Shown piece after piece: positions 1 through 5,344 of a stretch of DNA of 5,344 bases. Positions within the stretch are counted from its first letter, which is position 1. Every line of letters starts with the position of its first letter. A model generated the notes under the pieces. It saw only the letters and a list, made by a program, of their open reading frames with translations. It was not told the origin of the DNA and did no database searches. Made by a program: the position numbers and the translations under genes. Location of the stretch: contig JAAYHP010000242.1 of NCBI GenBank assembly GCA_012735355.1, positions 1-5,344 of the forward strand, written 5' to 3'. Origin of the DNA: Lysinibacillus sp. (GTDB taxonomy: Bacteria; Bacillota; Bacilli; Bacillales_A; Planococcaceae).

Positions 1-2070
1 GAATTATACGGAATTTTTGGCAAGGAAAATTATGTTGCTATTCATTTAATTTTAGAAATTTTTATCATCATTTCGTGTATGGCAATAGCGATACAAGTAT
101 GGTTTATTTCGAAATTTTCTTTTATCAATAAAGATATTTACATAGGGGCATTGTTTTTATTTCTTGCATTGATTGAAATTGTTCATACAATTTCCTATAA
201 AGGGATGCCTTATTTTATTACTGAAAGTAGTCCTTATGAAGCAACTTGGTTTTATATTTTAGAGAGATTGTTTTTATCCATAGGATTATTGGCTGTGATG
301 GTATGGAAAGTCAAAAAACATTCTGGAGCGTCTCGTTGGATATCCTATAGTGTTGCTTTAGTATTAGCTATCATATGCGTATTTATTGTTTATTCACCAA
401 AGCAGCTATTACCTCCCCTAGTGATTGAAGGTGTAGGAACAACTTTCTTAAAAAATACATTGCAATATACGGCATTATCTATACAAGTGCTGCTTATATT
501 ATATTTAGTGAGGCATTATAAAATTGCTCCTCGAAGAAGTTTATTATTTGTTGTAGCTTCAATTTATTTAATTGTTAGCGATATATTATTTACTTTTTAT
601 AAAGACGTTTATGACATTTACAATTTTTTAGGTCATATTTTTCAGTTATTCGCATTTGTCGTATTGTTTAGAGCGATTTATTACTCAGCAGTGGAGTATC
701 CTTATAAAAGAATGTCCCTCGTTAATCAGGAACTTGAGCAATCGAAAAAAGAAATGTATAACATGGCTTATTTTGATGAAATAACGAATCTGCCTAATGA
801 ACGATTTATTTATGAAAAGATAAAAGAGAAAATAGAGTATCATCAGGAGTTTACTTTGCTTATTTTTGAATTTGAGCGACTAGCAACAATTAAGTCGTCT
901 CTCGGCACTTTTTATTCTGAAGAAATGTTGAGGTTGGCAGCCGAAAGATTGCATCAATCGATCTCTTCTAACTATGTAGTTGGAAAACTACGAGAGGATC
1001 AATTTATCATCATAGTGAATGGACAAAAAGAACTGAATGAAATCGAAGCAGTTTGTGAACAGATTCAACAACTATTTGAAACGCCATTCCAAATTCAACA
1101 TTTTTCATTACATAGCAATGTAAACATCGGAATTGCTAATTATCCAGGAGATGCAAAGGATGAAAATAATTTAATAAAATATGCCCAATTTGCAATGTAT
1201 GAGGCAGGCTTGACTACTGAACATATCATGTTTTATCATTCAAAGATTTCTGATAAACGTACTGAAAGGGTAGTGCTAGAAAACAATCTATATCAAGCGA
1301 TTCAAAATAATGAACTATTTTTACAATATCAGCCCCAAATCGATGTAATGACAGGGGAAATAATCGCTTTAGAAGCTCTTGTAAGATGGAATCATCCAAC
1401 GAGAGGATTAATACCCCCAGCTGAATTTATCCCTATTGCTGAGCAATCTGGCTTAATTATTCCATTTGGAAATTGGGTTTTGGAAACAGCATGTCGTGAA
1501 ACGAAAGAGCTGCAAGAAAAGTTAAATAAGCCGGTGAAAGTTGCTGTGAATTTGTCAATTGGACAACTGTTTCAAGCAAATTTTGTCAGCAATGTGCTCG
1601 ATATTTTGGAGAAAACGGATTTTCATCCACAATGTTTAGAGTTGGAAATTACTGAAACAATGACAATGAAAACAAATCAAGTGAAACCTATATTGCATCA
1701 ATTAAAAGAATGTGGCATTTCCGTTGCTATTGATGATTTTGGAACAGGTTTTTCATCTTTATCTTATTTGAAAGATTTACCTATAGATTCGCTGAAAATT
1801 GATAGAGGTTTTGTAGGGAAAATAAAAAATGGTTGTACAGAACCTTTAGTTGATATGATCCTTTCTGTAGCAAAACATTTGCAGTTAAAAGTAATTGCGG
1901 AAGGTATCGAAACAATGAATCAATTACATTATTTAAAATCGAATCAATGTGATTTCATTCAAGGTTTTCTAATTTGTAAACCGATCAATATGGACGTGTT
2001 ATTGAAGGAGTTTGATCAAATTCAAATGAAAGCTATAGATATGGTGGCACTTCTTAAGCTGGAACAGTAA
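1..2070 (+). CDS. MASE3-GGDEF-EAL protein, probable membrane-bound cyclic-di-GMP phosphodiesterase (5' end missing)
   Basis: Probable cyclic-di-GMP phosphodiesterase at the cytoplasmic membrane. The frame is open from base 1, so the true start lies upstream; the first ATG (79) falls inside a membrane helix and is unlikely to be the start. Codons are counted from base 1. Codons 11-230 form about seven hydrophobic helices with the MASE3-like HTISYKGMP motif. A short polar linker (about 240-256) leads to GGDEF (about 257-410), then EAL (about 425-675). The GGDEF signature reads REDQF (331-335) and the usual acidic metal site is replaced by FEFERLATIK, so cyclase activity is unlikely. The EAL domain keeps E458 (EAL), N517, E549, E552, D578-D579 (DDFGTGF), K599 (LKID), E634, E637 and Q654, with spacings matching active family members. 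I infer an active hydrolase with a GGDEF domain that is regulatory at most. The ligand of the sensor is unknown. The phosphatase gene follows 31 bp downstream. Confidence 0.9.
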   Translation, partial: ELYGIFGKENYVAIHLILEIFIIISCMAIAIQVWFISKFSFINKDIYIGALFLFLALIEIVHTISYKGMPYFITESSPYEATWFYILERLFLSIGLLAVMVWKVKKHSGASRWISYSVALVLAIICVFIVYSPKQLLPPLVIEGVGTTFLKNTLQYTALSIQVLLILYLVRHYKIAPRRSLLFVVASIYLIVSDILFTFYKDVYDIYNFLGHIFQLFAFVVLFRAIYYSAVEYPYKRMSLVNQELEQSKKEMYNMAYFDEITNLPNERFIYEKIKEKIEYHQEFTLLIFEFERLATIKSSLGTFYSEEMLRLAAERLHQSISSNYVVGKLREDQFIIIVNGQKELNEIEAVCEQIQQLFETPFQIQHFSLHSNVNIGIANYPGDAKDENNLIKYAQFAMYEAGLTTEHIMFYHSKISDKRTERVVLENNLYQAIQNNELFLQYQPQIDVMTGEIIALEALVRWNHPTRGLIPPAEFIPIAEQSGLIIPFGNWVLETACRETKELQEKLNKPVKVAVNLSIGQLFQANFVSNVLDILEKTDFHPQCLELEITETMTMKTNQVKPILHQLKECGISVAIDDFGTGFSSLSYLKDLPIDSLKIDRGFVGKIKNGCTEPLVDMILSVAKHLQLKVIAEGIETMNQLHYLKSNQCDFIQGFLICKPINMDVLLKEFDQIQMKAIDMVALLKLEQ

Positions 2071-2087
2071 ATTCCTTTCCGAGGAAT

Positions 2088-2094
2088 AAAGGAG
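2088..2094 (+). promoter_or_regulatory. Ribosome binding site of the phosphatase gene
   Basis: AAAGGAG lies 7 nt before the ATG at 2102. It is a near-consensus Bacillota Shine-Dalgarno sequence and fixes the phosphatase start. It sits in a 31-bp gap after the EAL gene with no visible terminator, which supports co-transcription. Confidence 0.85.
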
Positions 2095-2101
2095 AGTATA
2101 G

Positions 2102-2866
2102 ATGGATAAAGTATTTGCCGTTGGAGATGTACATGGAAGTTTTGATTTATTAGAAAAAGTATTGGCCTTTTGGAAACCTGAAGAAGAGCAACTTGTTTTT
2201 TTAGGGGATTATATTGACCGAGGCAAAGATAGCTTAAAAGTATTGCGTACAGTAATGGAGCTTTCTAAGAAACATAAGGTGATTACCCTCAGTGGTAATC
2301 ATGAACAAATCTTTTTAAACTGGCTAAGAAAACCGGAAGAAATGGCGGAGTTTTATTTTCATCCAAAAGTTGGTGGAGCGAGTACAATCGAAAGTTTTTA
2401 CGCATCCCTTTCCGATAAAGACATTCCGAAAGATGGAGATGTCCATCGGATAGTGGAAACAATATGCATGCATTTTAAAGAAGAAATTGAGTTTTTAAAA
2501 AATTTACGACTGTATTATTATTGGTCCCCATTTCTTTTTGTTCATGCAGGCATTGATGCAGAAGTAGATGATTTTTTAGAAACGAGAGCGGAAGATTATT
2601 TATGGATTCGGGAAGAATTTACAAAAGTAGCACATAAGGCAAAAGAAGTCGTCGTTTTTGGACATACTCCAACGATATTTTTAAACGAAGATGGTACAAG
2701 TCGTGTGTGGATTTCTCCTTGCCGAAAAAAAATAGGAATTGACGGTGGTGGGGAAATTTATCCAAATGGCCGAATTCATGGTGTGCGTTTTCAAAAAAAC
2801 TCAAGGAATATTGAAATTTATTCTGCCGAGAAAAATGATGTTGATTTTCATACTATAGCTTTGTAA
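2102..2866 (+). CDS. PPP-family metallophosphatase (serine/threonine protein phosphatase-like)
   Basis: Complete 254-residue cytoplasmic enzyme of the calcineurin-like metallophosphoesterase fold. The dinuclear metal motifs appear in order: GDVHG (8-12), GDYIDRG (35-41), GNHE (65-68), then HAG (148-150) and GHTP (187-190), followed by IGIDGG (211-216). This pattern fits the bacterial phage-lambda-phosphatase/PrpA type, which removes phosphate from proteins. A dinucleoside tetraphosphatase role (ApaH/PrpE type) uses the same motifs and cannot be excluded, so I give no symbol. There is no signal peptide or membrane helix. The start is set by AAAGGAG at 2088-2094. The gene is probably co-transcribed with the upstream EAL protein; whether the two act on a shared pathway is not shown. 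The insertion sequence begins only 4-6 bp after the stop, so the coding region appears intact, but any native downstream terminator has been displaced. The last 66 bp overlap, on the opposite strand, the read-through tail of the transposase frame. Confidence 0.9.
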   Translation: MDKVFAVGDVHGSFDLLEKVLAFWKPEEEQLVFLGDYIDRGKDSLKVLRTVMELSKKHKVITLSGNHEQIFLNWLRKPEEMAEFYFHPKVGGASTIESFYASLSDKDIPKDGDVHRIVETICMHFKEEIEFLKNLRLYYYWSPFLFVHAGIDAEVDDFLETRAEDYLWIREEFTKVAHKAKEVVVFGHTPTIFLNEDGTSRVWISPCRKKIGIDGGGEIYPNGRIHGVRFQKNSRNIEIYSAEKNDVDFHTIAL

Positions 2867-4633
2867 GTCGTAGGGCTTGTCTAAAAAGTCCATAAAAACA
2901 GAGCGAATGGAGAAAACAATGAGTTTTTCCATTCGCTCTGTTTCCTTATTTTTGAAATTGGTTTGGGAATTTGCGGCCCTTTTCAGTATGTTGTGGGCCA
3001 TTGCCACAATCCCGAATTCTGTTCGGACTTTATGAAGCCCCCGTAACAGAAATCGAGTGAAACGCAAATTGCCCTTGATGTTCCCGAACACACTTTCGAC
3101 ATCCACTTTACGCTTCGCATAAAGAGCTGCCTTTTGTTCGTCACCAAGAGCTGCTTTGGCTTTCGCTTTCATTTCTTCATAAATCGTGTTCCAATATACT
3201 CGACGATTTCCTTTGGCTTTCGTACACCCATTCTTCAACGGGCAATCCGTACAATCTTCACACTCGTACACTTTCAAATCTTGTATGTATCCAGATGCAT
3301 TTTTTCTTTTTTGATAATACTTGAATACGACTTTCCGATTGTTCGGACAGATAAAGCAATCGTCTTCTTCGATGTATTTCCAGTTTTGTACTTTTGATAA
3401 ATCCTTTTTAAACTTTTTACTTTGTTCCTTCAAATAGGTTTGGTATGGGGCTAATAATTCAAAACGAGGTTCTTTTTCTTCGCCAATCGCATATAAATAG
3501 TTTTCTTCACTCGCATATCCTGCATCGGCAATGACATACTTGAGTTTCTTTTCCTTTGGTATCGATTCCAATAACTTTTCCATAAATGGTTGGAAACAGC
3601 GAGTATCTCCTGGATTTTGATAAATTTCAAATCCCACGATAAATTGATGTTGTGTGGCGAGTTGAACATTATAACCCGCCTTGAGTTGGCCGTTTTTCAT
3701 ATGGTCCTCTTTCATTCGCATAAAAGTGGCCTCATGGTCGGTTTTCGAGTAGCTATTTCGTTCACCTAGAATCTGTTTTTGTACTTTGTATTTTCGTAAT
3801 CGTGGAAGATAATCCGTTTGAATCGTTTTCAGTTGTTTGATGAGTTGGGATTTTTTAGAGCGAAGTTCTTTTTTTCTTTCTTTGTCTTCTTCCTGTTTAT
3901 AATCTTTTTCCAAAGCTTCTATTCTCTCAGAAAGTTGTGCCGATGATTTTTCTAATTCTTCTTCTAATTGTTCTTCTTTTAATTCCTCCAAGGCGATTTG
4001 GTGCGCTTCTTGTAGAAACGATTGAATTTTGGCTCGTAGTTTCTGATCATATTTTTCTACGGATTTTCGCCATACAAACGTATATTTGTTGGCATTCGCT
4101 TCTATTTTCGTACCATCCACAAAAATATGGTCGAGGTCGATAAATCCTTGTTCTACTAGTTGAAGGACAAATTGTTCAAATACAGAATCCATCATGTTTG
4201 ACATACGAACACTACGAAAATCATTTATTGTGCGATGGTCAGGGGTTTGCAATCCCGCCAACCACATCATCGGAAGATTTTCTTTCACCATTTGCGCCAT
4301 TTTCCGACTTGAATAAACTTTTTGAGTGTACGCATATAAAATCACTTTCAATAACATTTTAGGGTGATAGGGTGCACGACCCCCACCAACATAATGAGTA
4401 TACAACACTTCATCCGGAATCGATTCCACCATTTCATCCACTAAACGGGCGACATGATTTTCAGGAATATACATTTCGATATCTAAAATGCTCATGACTT
4501 GACGATTGCAATAAGGTTGGAAAACTAGCTTTTTGCGTTTCTTGTTCTTTTGAACCTCTATTTTTTGAATACCCTCTAGAGTCATTTCTAATTGCGTGTT
4601 ATAATTTTCTTGAATAGTCATTTGATTATTCAT
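2801..4633 (-). CDS. IS1182-family DDE transposase
   Basis: 610-residue transposase that cuts and joins the ends of its element. An N-terminal DUF772-type helical domain (about 45-150) carries GGGRAPYHPKMLLK (83-96) and YSSRKM. The RNase H-fold catalytic region has D173 (FVDGTKIEANANKY), D370 (VIADAGY) and E513 (KRKVDVESVFGNIKGN). A charged coiled-coil-like stretch (about 195-290) and the family block SKTDHEATFMRMKEDHMKNG (296-315) lie between the first two acids. A cysteine cluster (C426, C429, C458, C461, C464, C470) before the last acid suggests a zinc-binding insert. The start ATG has AAAGGA 9 nt upstream. Element-encoded sequence ends at P587 (codon 2873-2875); residues 588-610 come from flanking DNA antisense to the phosphatase gene, because no in-frame stop exists inside the element. 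There is no frameshift or internal stop, so it is probably functional. Confidence 0.92.
   Translation of the reverse strand: MNNQMTIQENYNTQLEMTLEGIQKIEVQKNKKRKKLVFQPYCNRQVMSILDIEMYIPENHVARLVDEMVESIPDEVLYTHYVGGGRAPYHPKMLLKVILYAYTQKVYSSRKMAQMVKENLPMMWLAGLQTPDHRTINDFRSVRMSNMMDSVFEQFVLQLVEQGFIDLDHIFVDGTKIEANANKYTFVWRKSVEKYDQKLRAKIQSFLQEAHQIALEELKEEQLEEELEKSSAQLSERIEALEKDYKQEEDKERKKELRSKKSQLIKQLKTIQTDYLPRLRKYKVQKQILGERNSYSKTDHEATFMRMKEDHMKNGQLKAGYNVQLATQHQFIVGFEIYQNPGDTRCFQPFMEKLLESIPKEKKLKYVIADAGYASEENYLYAIGEEKEPRFELLAPYQTYLKEQSKKFKKDLSKVQNWKYIEEDDCFICPNNRKVVFKYYQKRKNASGYIQDLKVYECEDCTDCPLKNGCTKAKGNRRVYWNTIYEEMKAKAKAALGDEQKAALYAKRKVDVESVFGNIKGNLRFTRFLLRGLHKVRTEFGIVAMAHNILKRAANSQTNFKNKETERMEKLIVFSIRSVFMDFLDKPYDLQSYSMKINIIFLGRINFNIP
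2871..2893 (+). repeat. Left terminal inverted repeat of the insertion sequence (3' side of transposase)
   Basis: Reads TAGGGCTTGTCTAAAAAGTC and onward, inward from the left end. By eye, ungapped over 23 positions, it matches the candidate right end at 4708 (minus strand) at 13, including TAGGG and GTCC. It matches the alternative end inside the PBP terminator (starting at 4767, minus) at 17. The repeat also encodes the last element-derived residues of the transposase (MDFLDKP). Confidence 0.6.
2896..2943 (-). terminator. Strong hairpin with T-run inside the 3' end of the transposase gene
   Basis: A perfect 16-bp inverted repeat (2896-2911 with 2928-2943; core CAGAGCGAATGGA) continues as a further 5 bp (2913-2917 with 2923-2927). 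This leaves one bulged G and a 5-nt loop. On the minus strand the stem is followed directly by TTTTT, the form of a Rho-independent terminator for the transposase transcript. On the plus strand it is followed by CCTTATTTTT and could also stop phosphatase transcripts. It lies inside the transposase reading frame, ahead of any stop codon. Confidence 0.7.
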
Positions 4634-4699
4634 AAAAAATCGTCCTTTCTTTAGAATGTTTTTTGGTCAATTTCATTCTATAAAAAAGGACGATTTTTT
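4634..4699 (-). promoter_or_regulatory. Hairpin that buries the transposase ribosome binding site
   Basis: Perfect 15-bp arms (4634-4648 and 4685-4699; AAAAAATCGTCCTTT and its complement) plus an inner 6-bp pairing (AGAATG 4653-4658 with CATTCT 4674-4679) surround a 15-nt loop. The outer arm next to the gene contains the transposase Shine-Dalgarno AAAGGA (plus-strand 4643-4648). A transcript entering from the PBP side would carry both arms and hide this site. A transcript starting in the loop would carry only one arm. Several insertion sequences limit activation by read-through in this way; its use here is inferred. The stem ends in TTTTTT on the minus strand, so it could also terminate. Confidence 0.65.
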
Positions 4700-4703
4700 T
4701 GTA
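4675..4703 (-). promoter_or_regulatory. Possible transposase promoter (weak)
   Basis: On the minus strand a TAGAAT -10 element (5 of 6 to consensus; plus-strand 4675-4680) has TACAAA (4698-4703) 17 bp upstream as a poor -35 (3 of 6). Transcription would begin near 4668, in the loop of the hairpin, so the mRNA would carry only one arm. The position fits the regulatory idea, but the match is weak. Confidence 0.3.
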
Positions 4704-4708
4704 CCCTA
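4686..4708 (-). repeat. Candidate right terminal inverted repeat of the insertion sequence
   Basis: On the minus strand this reads TAGGGTACAAAAAAATCGTC and onward. It shares TAGGG at the tip and GTCC at positions 18-21 with the left end, without gaps, but only 13 of 23 positions agree. The match is weak, and a second candidate end lies near 4766. It overlaps one arm of the hairpin upstream of the transposase. Confidence 0.4.
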
Positions 4709-4714
4709 AAAACA

Positions 4715-4766
4715 GAAAAAAGGGCTGAGCCGAAGGTCGATTCAATCGACTTTTCGGACAGCCCCT
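4715..4766 (-). terminator. Rho-independent terminator of the PBP gene
   Basis: A long imperfect hairpin begins 2 nt after the PBP stop. GGGCTG (4722-4727) pairs with CAGCCC (4759-4764), CCGAA (4730-4734) with TTCGG (4753-4757), and a TCGATT/AATCGA top closes it. On the minus strand the stem runs straight into TTTTTT. Placement and form are those of an intrinsic terminator. Its first arm, GGGGCTGTCCGAAAAGTC, resembles the left end of the insertion sequence, so it could instead be an element end reused as a terminator. Confidence 0.8.
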
Positions 4767-4768
4767 TA

Positions 4769-5344
4769 TTAGTCAATGATTTGATTAAAGATTTTGAAAT
4801 GGATGCGGGCGTTTTCAAGGTGATACATCGGCTTTGACTGGTCATATCCAATCCAGACGGCAGCGGTGTATTCATCCGATAATCCGGCAAGCCAAAAATC
4901 CCGGTCCTCATTTGTCGTTCCTGTTTTTGCACCGATATAGGATGAACGGGCTTGGATTCCCCTTCCTGTTCCGCTCCGAACCACTTCATATAGCAGCGAG
5001 CGCATGTATTGCACCGTGCGTTCCGACCAGATTTGCTTCCGTTCCTCCGGCCATGAATACAGCACGTTTCCATCCTGATCCGTCACTTTCCGGATGGCAT
5101 GGGATTTTATGTAGCTTCCATCGATAAAGCTTGTATAAGCATCGGCCATTTCCAGCGCAGTCACGCCGTACGTGAGCCCTCCCAGCGCAGCAGCGTAATT
5201 TTTATCCTCTTCCACAATCGACTGAAAACGGAATTGGTCCAAATATTGAAAAGCGGCATCGATTCCGACCTGGCGAAACAGCCTTACCGCTGCTGTGTTC
5301 AAACTGTATTTGAAAGCGGTTTGTATTGATACAGTGCCATAGAC
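4769..5344 (-). CDS. Class A penicillin-binding protein, C-terminal transpeptidase part (5' end beyond window)
   Basis: The last 191 residues of a PBP1A-type enzyme, which polymerises and cross-links peptidoglycan outside the membrane. The frame is open to the window edge. The apparent TTG start at 5302 is only the Leu of the SxN motif SLN (5297-5305), within KYSLNTAAVRLFRQVG. Further family landmarks are ALGGLTYGVTALEMADAYTSF, the gap SGTGRGIQARSSYIGAKTG, KTGT (plus-strand 4916-4927) and FWLAGLSDEYTAAVWIGYD. The catalytic SxxK motif and the glycosyltransferase domain must lie upstream and are not seen. The protein ends soon after the transpeptidase fold (FNQIID), without the long C-terminal extension of PonA-type enzymes, so a PbpF/PbpG-like short class A PBP is possible; the exact paralogue is not determined. 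Base composition (about 52-53% GC in sampled lines) is far above the left-hand genes. A strong terminator follows at once. Confidence 0.9.
   Translation of the reverse strand, partial: VYGTVSIQTAFKYSLNTAAVRLFRQVGIDAAFQYLDQFRFQSIVEEDKNYAAALGGLTYGVTALEMADAYTSFIDGSYIKSHAIRKVTDQDGNVLYSWPEERKQIWSERTVQYMRSLLYEVVRSGTGRGIQARSSYIGAKTGTTNEDRDFWLAGLSDEYTAAVWIGYDQSKPMYHLENARIHFKIFNQIID

Larger units (their letters stand above)
2871..4708 (-). mobile_element. IS1182-family insertion sequence (right boundary uncertain: 4708 or about 4766)
   Basis: About 1.84 kb element with one transposase gene reading leftward; IS1182-family elements are typically about 1.3-1.95 kb. The left end is well placed: similarity to transposase coding sequence ends at TAGGG (2871-2875), just after the phosphatase stop. 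For the right end I prefer CCCTA at 4704-4708, which mirrors the left TAGGG and leaves the PBP terminator outside the element. An alternative end near 4766 gives a better terminal match and a length of about 1.9 kb. No clear target-site duplication is visible with either choice. The element is about 40% GC in a sampled line, between the values of its two flanks. The transposase reading frame looks undamaged, so the copy may still be active. Confidence 0.8.

Noticed and set aside
79..81. ATG at 79 as the start of the EAL protein
   Set aside because: The frame is open and MASE3-like from base 1 (hydrophobic, HLILEIF); this ATG is inside the first membrane helix and has no ribosome binding site.
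2071..2101. TTCCT/AGGAA inverted repeat between the EAL and phosphatase genes as a terminator
   Set aside because: The stem is only 5 bp and has no T-run; it is more likely chance near the ribosome binding site.
2619..2804. Minus-strand frame opposite the phosphatase
   Set aside because: It has low complexity, no motif and no ribosome binding site, and lies antisense to a clear metallophosphatase.
2896..2943. Structured non-coding RNA or CRISPR-like repeat
   Set aside because: It is a single hairpin at the end of an IS, with no repeated spacing; a terminator or IS regulatory structure is simpler.
3134..3397. Short plus-strand frames opposite the transposase (also 3937-4143) and opposite the PBP (4834-5127, 5099-5329)
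   Set aside because: They are antisense shadows of well-supported coding regions, without recognisable domains or ribosome binding sites.
4678..5073. 131-codon minus-strand frame
   Set aside because: It overlaps the PBP in another frame, shows no family features and runs through the terminator hairpin.
5300..5302. TTG as the start of the PBP gene
   Set aside because: It encodes the Leu of the SLN active-site motif, and homologous sequence continues upstream to the window edge.

Overview
The window looks like chromosomal DNA of a low-GC, spore-former-type Bacillota (Bacillaceae or a relative). This rests on AT-rich coding sequence with AAAGGAG-type ribosome binding sites, a MASE3-GGDEF-EAL signalling protein, an IS1182-type transposase and a class A penicillin-binding protein (PBP). 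The genus cannot be fixed from the sequence alone.

Layout. Positions 1-2070 (+) hold the 3' part of a membrane-bound cyclic-di-GMP protein. It has a MASE3-like multi-helix sensor, a GGDEF domain whose signature has decayed, and an EAL domain that keeps every expected catalytic residue. Thirty-one bases later, with a good ribosome binding site, comes a complete PPP-family metallophosphatase (2102-2866, +). The two probably form a transcription unit. An IS1182-family insertion sequence on the minus strand follows within 4-6 bp of the phosphatase stop (about 2871-4708). Its transposase (start 4633) has an intact DDE triad. Beyond it, on the minus strand, lies the C-terminal transpeptidase part of a class A PBP (4769-5344, cut by the window end), with its own strong terminator at about 4715-4766.

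The insertion sequence carries most of the unusual structure. A long inverted repeat just upstream of the transposase buries its ribosome binding site, so read-through transcripts should be poorly translated. A near-perfect 21-bp hairpin followed by a T-run lies inside the 3' end of the transposase reading frame. No in-frame stop exists inside the element, so the frame runs through the terminal repeat and 23 codons into the neighbouring gene in antisense.

The insertion sequence also separates two blocks of different base composition: roughly 23-38% GC in sampled lines on the left, about 52-53% in the PBP. No target-site duplication is visible, and the right-hand boundary is ambiguous. This suggests an old rearrangement or recombination between IS copies, acquired DNA, or an assembly join. 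I see no new multi-gene system; the points worth following up concern the insertion sequence and its junctions.
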